This document shows, in pieces, positions 23,070 to 31,942 of a stretch of DNA of 41,116 bases (positions within the stretch are counted from its first letter, which is position 1; each line of letters begins with the position of its first letter). The DNA is from Clostridia bacterium (GTDB lineage: Bacteria; Bacillota; Clostridia; Christensenellales; Borkfalkiaceae). The stretch covers positions 1 through 41,116 of the forward strand of contig JAGAOR010000018.1 in assembly GCA_017623605.1 (NCBI GenBank), read 5' to 3'. Under the pieces are notes generated by a model. It saw only the letters and a program-made list of their open reading frames with translations. It ran no database searches and was not told the origin of the DNA. A program made the translations under genes and the position numbers.

Positions 23070-25952
23070 ATGTTGCAACTCAAAAACGTCAAAAAAGACT
23101 ACGTAACGGCAGGGAATACGGTACACGCGCTTCGCGGCGTATCACTCCGTTTCCGCAAGAACGAGTTCGTGTCCGTGCTCGGCGCGTCGGGCTGTGGGAA
23201 AACCACGCTTTTAAACATTATCGGCGGTTTGGACCACTACACGTCGGGCGATCTCGTCATCTGCGGCGTTTCTACCAAAGATTATAAGGATCACGATTGG
23301 GACGTATACAGAAATCACCGCATCGGGTTCGTATTTCAATCGTATAATCTAATCCCGCACCAAACGGTTCTTGCCAACGTGGAGCTTGCGCTCACGATTG
23401 CAGGCGTTTCCAAAAGCGAAAGAAAGCGCAGGGCAACCGAAGCACTTGTAAAGGTAGGCTTGAAAAAGGAATTGCATAAACGCCCCAATCAACTTTCGGG
23501 CGGGCAAATGCAACGCGTGGCGATTGCGCGCGCGCTCGTGAACAATCCCGAAATTCTGCTTGCCGACGAGCCGACGGGCGCGCTCGATACGACGACGAGC
23601 GTACAGATTATGGAGCTCATTCGCGAAATCGCGGGCGAGCGGCTCGTGATTATGGTTACGCACAATCCCGAGCTTGCGGAAGAATATTCTTCGCGGATCG
23701 TGCGCCTTCAAGACGGATTAGTTGTGTCTGACTCCAACCCCTACGACGGCAGAGAAGAAGTGGACGAGGGGGCAAATATTTTCGATCCGAACGTCGAATA
23801 TCAGGACGTAGACGCGCATTGCCCCAAATGCGGCACATTGCTTCGACTTTGTGGGGTGCACCCCACGAAAGGGGCGAACGTTACCTGTCCGATTTGTAAT
23901 GAAAATTTCAAGCTCAAACCCAAAGCAAAGCCTATGCCTACGCTCGATCCCAAAGAGGCGAAAAAGGAACGCAAAAAGGCGGAAAAGCGCAAAAAGAAAG
24001 AAAACGCTTCTATGTCGTACGCCACGTCCTTGGGACTTTCCGCGCGCAACCTTGCCACGAAAAAGGGTAGAACGGCGATTACGTCGGTTGCGGGAAGTAT
24101 CGGTATCATCAGCGTATGTTTGGTGCTCGCGCTCTCCAACGGCTTCAACGGCTACATTTTAAAAACGCAGGAGGATATGCTTTCCTCCTATCCGCTTGAA
24201 ATTACGGAAACGACTTTGAACGTAGAGGCGATTATGTCGGGTATGAGCTCGGCGACGGATATGCCCGATCTTGATAAAATCGGCGATCGCGTATACGTAA
24301 ATTCATTCCTCACGAATATCGCGCAGGGTATGACGGTTACGAATAACCTTTCCGACGAATATCTCGAATATATAGAAAGTATGGAAGAGGAATGGTACAC
24401 GGCGATCGTCTACGGCACGGGCATGTCCTTGACGAACAACCTTTTCACCGAAGTCGAGGTTCAAGAAAACGGCGAAACGGTGGAGAAAGTGATGTCTCTT
24501 TCCGAGCTGAAAGCATACTATACGTTCCAGCTTACTCAACAGGAAGAAAAATACGCAAGCCTTGCCTACCTCGTTGATTATTTAGGTAGCGTATACGGCA
24601 AAATGCCCGGAACGGCAGACGTTTCGAGCGAGGGATACGGCGATTACGTGCTCTCGCAATACGACGTGATCGAGGGGCATTTCCCGCAAAATTCGAACGA
24701 AGCGGTACTCGTCGTTGGTGGCAATAACGATATGACCGATTTAACGCTTGCGCAGCTTGGATTTATCGATGAAGAGAAGTTTTTGTCGCTGTTCCCGCAA
24801 GAGGGCGAGGACGTTGGAAATAGCGAGGATTACGAAACGATGATCGAGTTCAACGAGATTATCGGCAAGAAATTTATGCTTAATTATAACGACGCGATAT
24901 ACACCCCCGCCGCTCCCACCGATTCGTATTTATATAACTACGCAGGCACGCGAGAAACGCTTGGCGACGACGAAACGCAAGGGAAACTGATCTCTATTTC
25001 GGGTGTTTTGCGGCTCAAAGAGGGATATAACTACGGCTGCTTGACGAAAGGGTTATATTTAACGGAACAAGCGTGCAACGAATATCTTGCCGAGAATATG
25101 AATTCCAACCTCGCAAAAACGATTGCGGAGCAATCGGGGAGCGCGAATAAGCTTGGCGTGTTGGTGCAGGAACTGTCCGCGCTCACGCAGGGAACGGACG
25201 AATATATGCAAAAGGTGGGCGAGATAATGGCGTTTTTGCTAACGTGTAAGCCCGCGGCGGAAAACCTCGTAGAATATTATATCACGGGCGACGCAATGAG
25301 CGGCGAAAACGCAGAGGACGGCGCGGCGCTTGCAGGTTATTATTTCCTCTACGGCGATTCGGCGATTCGCGCAGTTGGGGGTAAGGATACCGTCAATTCC
25401 ATTGAAATTTACACGGATAATTTTGAGGCGAAAGAACAAATCCTGTCTTGGCTGGATCAATGGAACGACGAGCACGAAACGGGCGATCAAGTGAAATATA
25501 CCGACACGGTTGGAATGATGATGACGATGGTGGAAACCATTCTCAATGCGATCACTTACGTTTTGGTGGCGTTCACGGCAATTTCCCTCGTGGTATCGTC
25601 GGTGATGATCGGGATTATTACCTACGTTTCAGTGGTGGAGCGTACGAAAGAAATCGGCGTTTTGCGTTCGCTCGGCGCGAGAAAAAAGGACATCAAAAAC
25701 CTGTTCAACGCAGAAACGTTTATTATCGGGCTTTCGTCGGGTGTGTTTGGCGTAGTCGTAACCTATCTTCTGCAATTCGGCGTAAACGCACTCTTGGGCG
25801 CGCTTACGGGTATTTCTACCCTCGCCGCGCTTCCTTTCACTTCGGCAATGATTATGGTGGCGGTGAGCATTGTCTTAACGCTGATAAGCGGTTTGATACC
25901 TGCGTCGGCGGCGGCGAAGAAAGATCCCGTGATTGCTCTTAGAACGGAATAA
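23070..25952 (+). CDS. MacB-like ABC exporter (ATPase-permease fusion) with a zinc ribbon in the linker
   Basis: The 960-residue protein starts with an ABC ATPase of the LolD/MacB type: Walker A GASGCGKTT (38-46), signature LSGGQ (142-146) and Walker B LLADEPTGALD with Asp166/Glu167. After ~235 comes a zinc-ribbon-like segment with CPKC (251-254) and CPIC (273-276) plus Cys261 and His264. A Lys/Glu-rich stretch (~288-313) follows. The FtsX/MacB permease part has helices at about 333-358, 822-850, 884-910 and 927-945, with a large extracellular domain (~360-818) between the first two. Such fusions export antimicrobial peptides, drugs or lipoproteins, or transmit force across the membrane; the substrate here is unknown. 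Regulation by the MarR protein upstream is likely. GGAG lies 11 bases before ATG 23070. Confidence 0.88.
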   Translation: MLQLKNVKKDYVTAGNTVHALRGVSLRFRKNEFVSVLGASGCGKTTLLNIIGGLDHYTSGDLVICGVSTKDYKDHDWDVYRNHRIGFVFQSYNLIPHQTVLANVELALTIAGVSKSERKRRATEALVKVGLKKELHKRPNQLSGGQMQRVAIARALVNNPEILLADEPTGALDTTTSVQIMELIREIAGERLVIMVTHNPELAEEYSSRIVRLQDGLVVSDSNPYDGREEVDEGANIFDPNVEYQDVDAHCPKCGTLLRLCGVHPTKGANVTCPICNENFKLKPKAKPMPTLDPKEAKKERKKAEKRKKKENASMSYATSLGLSARNLATKKGRTAITSVAGSIGIISVCLVLALSNGFNGYILKTQEDMLSSYPLEITETTLNVEAIMSGMSSATDMPDLDKIGDRVYVNSFLTNIAQGMTVTNNLSDEYLEYIESMEEEWYTAIVYGTGMSLTNNLFTEVEVQENGETVEKVMSLSELKAYYTFQLTQQEEKYASLAYLVDYLGSVYGKMPGTADVSSEGYGDYVLSQYDVIEGHFPQNSNEAVLVVGGNNDMTDLTLAQLGFIDEEKFLSLFPQEGEDVGNSEDYETMIEFNEIIGKKFMLNYNDAIYTPAAPTDSYLYNYAGTRETLGDDETQGKLISISGVLRLKEGYNYGCLTKGLYLTEQACNEYLAENMNSNLAKTIAEQSGSANKLGVLVQELSALTQGTDEYMQKVGEIMAFLLTCKPAAENLVEYYITGDAMSGENAEDGAALAGYYFLYGDSAIRAVGGKDTVNSIEIYTDNFEAKEQILSWLDQWNDEHETGDQVKYTDTVGMMMTMVETILNAITYVLVAFTAISLVVSSVMIGIITYVSVVERTKEIGVLRSLGARKKDIKNLFNAETFIIGLSSGVFGVVVTYLLQFGVNALLGALTGISTLAALPFTSAMIMVAVSIVLTLISGLIPASAAAKKDPVIALRTE

Positions 25953-26050
25953 GGAAAGTTTTAACGCATTTTAACGTGGACGGAAGAAACGGAAAATCCC
26001 TTTGCATAATTCCTAAAAAGCGGAGCATACTGCTTTCAGGAGGGAAGATT

Positions 26051-26278
26051 ATGCGAGTGATTAACGTTATCTCTTATATTTTGGTAATTGTCGGCGCGAT
26101 CAACTGGGGGCTTTTCGGATTGTTTAATCTCAATCTCGTATCCCAAGTATTTGCGGGCGCGAGATCGGTGGGCTCGATCATCACCTATTCGATTATTGCG
26201 CTTGCAGCGCTTTGGTTAATCCTTTCGCCGTTTATCACGGACGGCGTGCTTTGGCTGAAAAACAGACGCGCAGAGTAA
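26051..26278 (+). CDS. DUF378 small membrane protein
   Basis: ATG 26051 is preceded by AGGAGGGAAG and gives 75 residues. Two membrane segments (about 7-27 and 42-62) flank the family's conserved INWGLFGLF. DUF378 proteins (YuzA-like) are widespread in Bacillota and have no established function. It lies about 100 bases after the ABC exporter and ends at a clear terminator. That spacing leaves open whether it shares the exporter's transcript. Confidence 0.85.
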   Translation: MRVINVISYILVIVGAINWGLFGLFNLNLVSQVFAGARSVGSIITYSIIALAALWLILSPFITDGVLWLKNRRAE

Positions 26279-26290
26279 GTAGACCAACGG

Positions 26291-26327
26291 AAAGCGGATT
26301 TTCTTGTAAAAGAAAGTCTGCTTTTTT
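26291..26327 (+). terminator. Intrinsic terminator after the DUF378 gene
   Basis: AAAGCGGATTTTCTT (26291-26305) pairs with AAGAAAGTCTGCTTT (26310-26324) with small mismatches. The 3' arm runs into a T-tract. Confidence 0.8.
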
Positions 26328-26338
26328 CGTTACAGATA

Positions 26339-26367
26339 TTGACATTTTCCGTTTGGTGTAGTATAAT
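26339..26367 (+). promoter_or_regulatory. Consensus sigma-A promoter for lemA
   Basis: TTGACA at 26339-26344 and TATAAT at 26362-26367 with exactly 17 bases between them. It drives lemA and the DUF2207 gene. Confidence 0.9.
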
Positions 26368-26398
26368 AAAAGTAACGAAGAAAAAGGAGATAACCAAA

Positions 26399-27004
26399 AT
26401 GTTAAATTCTTTACTTATCAGTACGGGCGCAATCGTTGGGATTGTAGTCGCAATCGTAGTCGTAATTTTGGTGATTGCGGTAATTGCTTGGTGGATCGGC
26501 ACGCGTAACGATTTCGTGCGGCTGAAAAACAAGGTGGAAGAAGCTTGGGCGACGATCGACGTTTTCCTTAAAAAACGTTACGATTTAATCCCGAACCTCG
26601 TGGAAACGGTGAAAGGCTTTGCCAAGCACGAAAGCGAAACGCTCAAAGAAGTAGTGGCGGCGAGAAATATCGCTATGAGCGCGAGAACGCCTGCGGAAAA
26701 GGTGAACGCGGAAAACGGCTTAACCAATTCCCTGCGCACTTTCTTTTCGGCGGTTTCCGAAAGCTATCCCGATTTGAAAGCGAATACCAATTTCCTCGAT
26801 CTGCAAGGTCAGCTCAAATCCATTGAGGGTGAGTTGGAAAGCTCCCGTCGCTATTATAACGGCGTGGTGAAATCGTTTAATACCAAGCTTGAAATTTTCC
26901 CTGCGAGTATCGTGGGAAGTCGTATGGGCGAGGATTATAAAAAACGTCCTTATTTTGAGTTGGATAGCGAAGCAGAACGTCAAAACGTGAAAGTACAATT
27001 CTAA
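26399..27004 (+). CDS. lemA: LemA-family membrane protein
   Basis: ATG 26399 follows AAAGGAGAT and gives 201 residues. One strongly hydrophobic N-terminal helix (about 9-33) is followed by the LemA helical bundle with RLKNKVEEAWATIDVFLKK, RYDLIPNLVETVKG and YYNGVVKSFNTKLEIFP. It ends with YFELDSEAERQNVKVQF, typical of the family. LemA proteins are extracytoplasmic helical proteins of unclear function. Two bases separate it from the DUF2207 gene, a pairing seen in many bacteria, which suggests a shared membrane complex. Confidence 0.95.
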   Translation: MLNSLLISTGAIVGIVVAIVVVILVIAVIAWWIGTRNDFVRLKNKVEEAWATIDVFLKKRYDLIPNLVETVKGFAKHESETLKEVVAARNIAMSARTPAEKVNAENGLTNSLRTFFSAVSESYPDLKANTNFLDLQGQLKSIEGELESSRRYYNGVVKSFNTKLEIFPASIVGSRMGEDYKKRPYFELDSEAERQNVKVQF

Positions 27005-27006
27005 TT

Positions 27007-29010
27007 ATGAAAAATACGTATGCAATGAAAAAGCGGCTTAAATGTAAAGCCGCTCTGCTTCTCTTTATCCTGTTTTTCACATTGATTTTCCCGTTTGTGG
27101 GGGGCAGAGCTGAGATGAACGCGGTGAAAGCGGTGAAAGCGTCCGCTTTTGGCGACGTGATCGAGGTGCAAAACTACGACGTCGATCTTACCGTAAGAGC
27201 GGATAGAAAGGTGGAGATCAAAGAAAATATCCGCGTGAAATTTCTTGCAGGCGACTTGACGATGTTTTATCGTTCGTTGCCTTTGGAAAAGGCGCGCTAC
27301 ACGAATATCACGGCTTCGTGTGCGGGTAACGACGAGTTTTTCTATACCGTTGAAGACAATCCTGACACGAGCGATTTCATAGATATAAATTGTGTTGGCG
27401 GCGCAAAGCGGGGGAACGTTTGGACGTACTCGCTTTCGTATACGGTGGAGCACGGCGGGGACGAGGTGGAAAACGGTATGCATATCGACGTGATCGGCTA
27501 CGGCTGGTCCGTGCCCTTGAACGACGTTTCGGTGCAAATGCATTTCCCTGCTGCGATCGGTGAGAACGATTTCAAACTGTATTCGGGTGGCTACGGCGCA
27601 GAGGGTAACGAGGCGAACGTTGCAGTGCAGCTTTCCGCGGATAGAAAAACGCTTTCTCTTACCGCAGATCGGTTAGACGTCGTGTATAACGATTATTACG
27701 GGGAAAGAATGGCAGAGGGGATTTCCGTGCAATTCACACTCGCCGCGGGCACGTTGCAGGATTATACGAGCACGCGGATCTTTACGGAAGGTATGGGGAA
27801 AATCGTGATCGGAGCGGTGATCGCGCTTTCCCTTGCGGTGCTTGCGTTTTTGTTTACGCCCTCGAAAAAAGAGATTATCACGACCGTGAATATCAAAGCT
27901 CCCGACGAAATGGATCCTATGAAAATGGGGAAGCTGATCGACGGCACGGTGGATAACGAAGACATCACCTCGATGATCTATTATTTTGCGCATAAAGGGT
28001 ATTTGATCATAGATCTTGCCGACGAAGACGATCCACGCTTGATACGAAAGGTGGAGGCGCTTCCCACAACGGAAGCGGTGCACGCGCGCACGCTGTTTAA
28101 CGGCTTGTTTGCACACGCCGATCGAGAAGTAATCGAGGGTAAAACGCCGTTCGATCCGGACACGGAGGTAGTGTTCTCGCGCGTTTCCCGTTTAAAACAC
28201 AAATTTTACGAAAGCGCGGATAAGGCGATTAAACAAACGCCGAAGCTGAAAATGTACGAGCCGACGTCGGTGCTTTGGTACGTGCTCGGTAGCGTGATCG
28301 GCTTGCTTTACGGCTTTCTTGCGCCCCTCGTTTCAAGCTTTGCAATCGGAGGAGGATACGCGTATTTCGGCGGTGTCGTATTTTTCGTGCCGATAGCGGT
28401 GATTTTAATTTTAGGGCTACTCAAAGAAAATTACCGCTATAAATGGAAGAAGTCCGTTTTGTTTGGTATGACGGCGGGGCAAATAGGCGTAGCGGCGGCG
28501 TTCGCTTTGATCTTTATTGCCTTTTTCGCTTCCTACGTTTTAACGGGTTATGAAAGGCTCGTGATTAGCGTTTGCGCATTGCTTCCAAGCTTTTTCACGC
28601 TGGGTAAGCTCGTCCGTACGGAAAAATATCGCAAAATGCTTGGGCAGATCTTGGGCTTTAAGGATTTTATCGTGGTAACGGAAGAAGAGAAGATCAAATT
28701 TATGCTCGAAGAAAATCCCGAGCTGTATTATAAGGTGTTGCCGTATGCGCAGGTATTGGGCGTTACGGACGAGTGGGAAGAGAAATTTGCAAACATCACG
28801 CTTGCCCCGCCCGATTGGTGTATGGGCTCGCAAATGACGTTCTTTGACTATATGATTATCAACCGTTGTATGACAAGGGCAATGATCACCGCGCTTGCTC
28901 GCCCTGAAAGCTCTGGCGGTGGTTCGTTTATCGGTAGAAGCGGCGGAGGCGGTGGCTTCGGCGGCTTTGGTGGCGGCGGCTTCGGCGGCGGTGGCGGCGG
29001 AGCGAGATAA
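27007..29010 (+). CDS. DUF2207 membrane protein with Gly-rich tail
   Basis: The 667-residue protein has a signal-anchor (~13-33), an extracytoplasmic DUF2207 beta domain (~48-255) with NYDVDLTVRADRKVEIKENI, and a helix at about 263-284. A cytoplasmic stretch follows, then membrane segments near 423, 455, 488 and 518. A soluble domain contains LGFKDFIVVTEEEKIKFMLEENPELYYKVLPYA, a family hallmark. The last ~30 residues are almost only Gly, Phe and Ser, a feature common in DUF2207 proteins. There is no ribosome binding site at ATG 27007; it depends on coupling to lemA. An in-frame ATG at 27025 is an alternative start. The function is unknown; membrane stress or protein quality control has been proposed for the pair. 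Confidence 0.9.
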   Translation: MKNTYAMKKRLKCKAALLLFILFFTLIFPFVGGRAEMNAVKAVKASAFGDVIEVQNYDVDLTVRADRKVEIKENIRVKFLAGDLTMFYRSLPLEKARYTNITASCAGNDEFFYTVEDNPDTSDFIDINCVGGAKRGNVWTYSLSYTVEHGGDEVENGMHIDVIGYGWSVPLNDVSVQMHFPAAIGENDFKLYSGGYGAEGNEANVAVQLSADRKTLSLTADRLDVVYNDYYGERMAEGISVQFTLAAGTLQDYTSTRIFTEGMGKIVIGAVIALSLAVLAFLFTPSKKEIITTVNIKAPDEMDPMKMGKLIDGTVDNEDITSMIYYFAHKGYLIIDLADEDDPRLIRKVEALPTTEAVHARTLFNGLFAHADREVIEGKTPFDPDTEVVFSRVSRLKHKFYESADKAIKQTPKLKMYEPTSVLWYVLGSVIGLLYGFLAPLVSSFAIGGGYAYFGGVVFFVPIAVILILGLLKENYRYKWKKSVLFGMTAGQIGVAAAFALIFIAFFASYVLTGYERLVISVCALLPSFFTLGKLVRTEKYRKMLGQILGFKDFIVVTEEEKIKFMLEENPELYYKVLPYAQVLGVTDEWEEKFANITLAPPDWCMGSQMTFFDYMIINRCMTRAMITALARPESSGGGSFIGRSGGGGGFGGFGGGGFGGGGGGAR

Positions 29011-29044
29011 AATTATAAAATTTATAATAACGCTGAATAAAGAG

Positions 29045-29074
29045 AGCCGCGAACGCGTTTGCGTTCGCGGCTTT
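29045..29074. terminator. Terminator hairpin between convergent genes
   Basis: AGCCGCGAACGC (29045-29056) pairs exactly with GCGTTCGCGGCT (29061-29072) around GTTT. The T-run is short in both directions (TTTCC on plus, CTCTTTATT on minus), so it may serve both flanking genes with moderate efficiency. Confidence 0.7.
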
Positions 29075-29095
29075 CCTATACGAAGGAGATCACAA

Positions 29096-29191
29096 ATGAA
29101 AAATGCAAGTAAAAATCATTTTGTTAAAGCGGGATCGGTGAGTACGGGGGAATTTATAGCGAAGCGTTGCACCGATTCTACCGCGCTTTGA
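29096..29191 (+). CDS. Doubtful 31-residue frame with a perfect ribosome binding site
   Basis: AAGGAG (29083-29088) stands seven bases before ATG 29096, ideal for a real start. The frame reads MKNASKNHFVKAG and ends after 31 residues, overlapping the 3' end of the YegP-type gene on the opposite strand from 29116 onward. A terminator lies just upstream, so a transcript would need its own promoter, which I do not see. It may be the relic of a gene whose remainder was lost when the minus-strand gene came to lie here, or a chance match. Confidence 0.2.
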   Translation: MKNASKNHFVKAGSVSTGEFIAKRCTDSTAL

Positions 29192-30543
29192 CAACGGCTC
29201 TTGGTTTTGTAATGCTCGCCAAGGCATAAAAGCTGTCCGTTGCCGTTTAAAAGCTTGTAAATATAATCCCCGCGCTTGGTCAAGGAAATACGGAAATTAC
29301 CCTTTTCAATGTTCGTTTTATGCGTTTGAATACCATTTACTGCGCCGATATAGGTGGTGTATTCCTCGCTGGAAAGTAACTTCTCGCCGTTGTTGGCGAA
29401 CAGCTCGAAATAGAACACGTCGTCGCCGTCTGCGCCCTTATGGCTCGTGATGAGCCATTTTCCGTTCGCGTTATCTGCGATCGGCAAAGCTTCCGTATCG
29501 TCCTCGGCGGGCACTTTCACGAGATGATCTTGCACGTTCTCGTCTAAAACGGCGGTTTTTGCAAAACGCTTGGTCGATTCGATCGCGTTTTCACAGCGCG
29601 CGCGGGTGGGATAGTTTTCACCCATACAAAGAAGCATATTCTTTCCGCTCAAAAGCTTAAAAATATAATCGCCCTTTTTGGAAAGAGTAATTTTGAAGTT
29701 GCCTTTTTCGATATTGGCTTTATGCGTTTCAATGCCGCGAAGCGCGCCGTTATACGAGGTGTATTCCTCGCTGGATAAAAGTTTCTCGCCGTTGGAGGCG
29801 TGAAGCTCGAAGAAATACATTTCTTCCTCGCTGTGATCGGCGGTATCGGTAATGACGCGACAAATCGTCCATTTTCCGCTATATTTCGCTACTTTTTCCG
29901 TTTCGTCCTCGTCGTCGCCGAGTGCTTTTTGCACGGCGGCTTGCTTCTTTGCTTTCGCCTTTTCCGCCGCTACTTTATCCCGCTTTAATTTTTGCGCGTG
30001 CTCCTTTTCCGAACGCTCCGCAACCGCTTTTGCGATCTCGTCCTGTTCCGTTTCGGTTTTTACTTCGGCTTTTACTTCTGCTGTTTTTGCGGGCTTTCTT
30101 TCCGTTTTCTTTTGAGCGGTCTTTTTCGCTTGCGCTTGTTGTTCCGCCTTTTCCATAGCCGCTTGGACGGCTTTTTCTTCGGCTTCTTTCGCCGCCTTTT
30201 CCGCGGCAAGGCGTGCCTCTTCTTCCTTTTCTTCTCTTTCTAAACGTTCCAAGGTTGCTCTGCGCGCCGCTTCCTTTGCCGCCTTTTCTTCCTCTGCGTT
30301 AAGCTGTGTAGACTGCGGAGCGGAGCTTATTTTTGTCTCCGTTTGTGTGATCGGGGCTTGCGTTTTTTGCGTTTTTTGCGTTTTTGCCTGTTCTGCCGTG
30401 CGTTTTTTCGCTTTCGAGCGTTTGATTGAACGGACGACGATACAGACGAGTAAGATCACGATCGCCGCAAGCGCTGCGATTAACACGTATGCGAGCGTAG
30501 GATTTGCTTTCAAATAATTGATACATTGCTTGATAAATTCCAT
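29116..30543 (-). CDS. Membrane-anchored protein with DUF1508/YegP repeats
   Basis: The 475-residue protein has one N-terminal membrane helix (about 18-40) and a long Ala/Lys/Glu-rich coiled-coil-like arm (~50-215) with runs such as KEAEEKAVQAAMEKAEQ. Two similar blocks follow (~222-333 and ~362-475). Each block holds two DUF1508 units, the first with GEKLLSSEEYT and NIEKGNFKITL, the second with LLCMGENYPTRARCENAIES, so four repeats in all. YegP-like proteins are normally small soluble proteins of unknown function; a membrane-tethered version with a spacer is unusual. GGAGTCGG precedes the ATG, and a sigma-A promoter lies upstream on the minus strand. The repeats could bind a ligand or protein at a distance from the membrane. 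Confidence 0.85.
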   Translation of the reverse strand: MEFIKQCINYLKANPTLAYVLIAALAAIVILLVCIVVRSIKRSKAKKRTAEQAKTQKTQKTQAPITQTETKISSAPQSTQLNAEEEKAAKEAARRATLERLEREEKEEEARLAAEKAAKEAEEKAVQAAMEKAEQQAQAKKTAQKKTERKPAKTAEVKAEVKTETEQDEIAKAVAERSEKEHAQKLKRDKVAAEKAKAKKQAAVQKALGDDEDETEKVAKYSGKWTICRVITDTADHSEEEMYFFELHASNGEKLLSSEEYTSYNGALRGIETHKANIEKGNFKITLSKKGDYIFKLLSGKNMLLCMGENYPTRARCENAIESTKRFAKTAVLDENVQDHLVKVPAEDDTEALPIADNANGKWLITSHKGADGDDVFYFELFANNGEKLLSSEEYTTYIGAVNGIQTHKTNIEKGNFRISLTKRGDYIYKLLNGNGQLLCLGEHYKTKSRCQSAVESVQRFAINSPVLTDPALTK

Positions 30544-30588
30544 ATCCGACTCCTTAAATTTTTATGACTATATATATTGTATACATCT

Positions 30589-30617
30589 ATTTTAATATAA
30601 AATCACAAAAAAGTCAA
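30589..30617 (-). promoter_or_regulatory. Sigma-A promoter for the YegP-repeat gene
   Basis: On the minus strand TTGACT (30617-30612) and TAAAAT (30594-30589) are separated by 17 bases, giving a leader of about 40 bases. Confidence 0.75.
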
Positions 30618-30656
30618 TGCTACGCCAAAAAAATTTTCGGTAAATTTTCAAAAAAA

Positions 30657-30685
30657 TTGACATTTATCGCCAAATGCGTTACAAT
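30657..30685 (+). promoter_or_regulatory. Promoter predicting a leaderless mRNA for the FAD oxidoreductase
   Basis: TTGACA (30657-30662) and TACAAT (30680-30685) are 17 bases apart. Transcription should begin about seven bases after the -10, which is at or next to ATG 30692. No Shine-Dalgarno sequence precedes that ATG. Confidence 0.75.
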
Positions 30686-30691
30686 GTAGAT

Positions 30692-31942
30692 ATGGATAAA
30701 ATTAAAACGGCAATTATCGGCGGTGGCGCGGCAGGACTCGTGCTTGCAAGCGCGCTAAAAAACGACGAAAAAACGGTGCTCTTTGAGCGCGGCGAGCGGG
30801 TAGGGAAAAAGCTTTCTGCGACGGGCAACGGACAGGGGAACGTAACCAATCTTGGTGTAACGAAAGAGCAATATTTCTCTTTTTCGGGCGGCGAAGCGCG
30901 TGCAAAAGAGATCGTTACTCGCTACGACGACGCTTCCCTTTGCGAATATTTTGAAAACGCGGGCTTGCTTCTCATCACCGATGAGCGGGGCAGAGTGTAT
31001 CCCGCGGGTAGACAAGCATCTGCCCTCACGGACGCGCTTCGAAATTTGCTTTCCACGCGCAAGGTGGAGGTGTGCACGAAATCACGGGTGATTGAAATAG
31101 AGAACGCGCAGGGCGGGTTCGTTATCACCGTGCAAAAGGACGGCACGGAAACAGAAAAAGTGTTTGCGGAAACGGTTGTGCTTTGCGCGGGCGGTACGGT
31201 GGCGAGATCGTTTGGCACGGACGGTTCGGCGTACGCGCTTGCGCAGAAATTCGGGCATACGCTCACGCCTCTTTTTCCCTCGCTCGTACAGCTGAAATCG
31301 GACGCGAAAGAGCTTAAATCGCTCAAAGGGATTCGCGTGCCCGACGCAATGGTAACGGCGATCTACACCGATTTTTCGTCAGGTTCGCCTCGCCAACGCT
31401 CGGTGCGGCTCAAAGGGGATATTATGTTCGCCGATTACGGCGTTTCGGGGGATTCGATTTTTAGACTTTCGCCTTTCTTGACGCACCGCTTGCAAGACGG
31501 CGTAGTGCTTTCAATTGATTTTCTGCCTACGTTTAAAGAAAATCATATCTACCAATCGCTCGTAAAAAAACAGGCGCAATTTCCCAATCTTCCCACAAGC
31601 GAACTCTTATGCGGGTTTGTGAACAATCAAGTGGGTAGGGCGGTGATGAAGCGTGCCAAGGGAGATCTGCAAATCGCGGCGCGGACGGTGAAAGCGTTCA
31701 CGCTCGTGATCACGGGGCATTTGGGGCTCGATTCGGCACAGGTTACCAAGGGCGGAATTCGTATGGACGAAGTGGACGAAAATTTGCAAAGCAAAAAACA
31801 AAAAGGCTTGTATTTTGCGGGGGAAATACTCGATATTGACGGACAATGCGGCGGATATAACCTACAATGGGCGTATTCCTCGGCGCGGACGGTGGCGGCG
31901 GCGATTGATCAGAAATACGGCAAAGGACGGGGGCAGGTATGA
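30692..31942 (+). CDS. HI0933/BaiN-family FAD-dependent oxidoreductase
   Basis: The protein (416 residues from ATG 30692) begins with the FAD-binding GGGAAG motif (10-15). It contains the family signatures LSATGNGQGNVTN, RVYPAGRQAS, VVLCAGGTVARSFGTDG and the C-terminal YFAGEILDIDGQCGGYNLQWA. Homologs include YhiN and the bile-acid-pathway protein BaiN, but the reaction of most members is not known. An in-frame ATG at 30674 overlaps the promoter -10 box and would add residues before the first strand, so I reject it. The next gene starts inside its stop codon (ATGA overlap), tying two flavoproteins into one transcript. Confidence 0.92.
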   Translation: MDKIKTAIIGGGAAGLVLASALKNDEKTVLFERGERVGKKLSATGNGQGNVTNLGVTKEQYFSFSGGEARAKEIVTRYDDASLCEYFENAGLLLITDERGRVYPAGRQASALTDALRNLLSTRKVEVCTKSRVIEIENAQGGFVITVQKDGTETEKVFAETVVLCAGGTVARSFGTDGSAYALAQKFGHTLTPLFPSLVQLKSDAKELKSLKGIRVPDAMVTAIYTDFSSGSPRQRSVRLKGDIMFADYGVSGDSIFRLSPFLTHRLQDGVVLSIDFLPTFKENHIYQSLVKKQAQFPNLPTSELLCGFVNNQVGRAVMKRAKGDLQIAARTVKAFTLVITGHLGLDSAQVTKGGIRMDEVDENLQSKKQKGLYFAGEILDIDGQCGGYNLQWAYSSARTVAAAIDQKYGKGRGQV

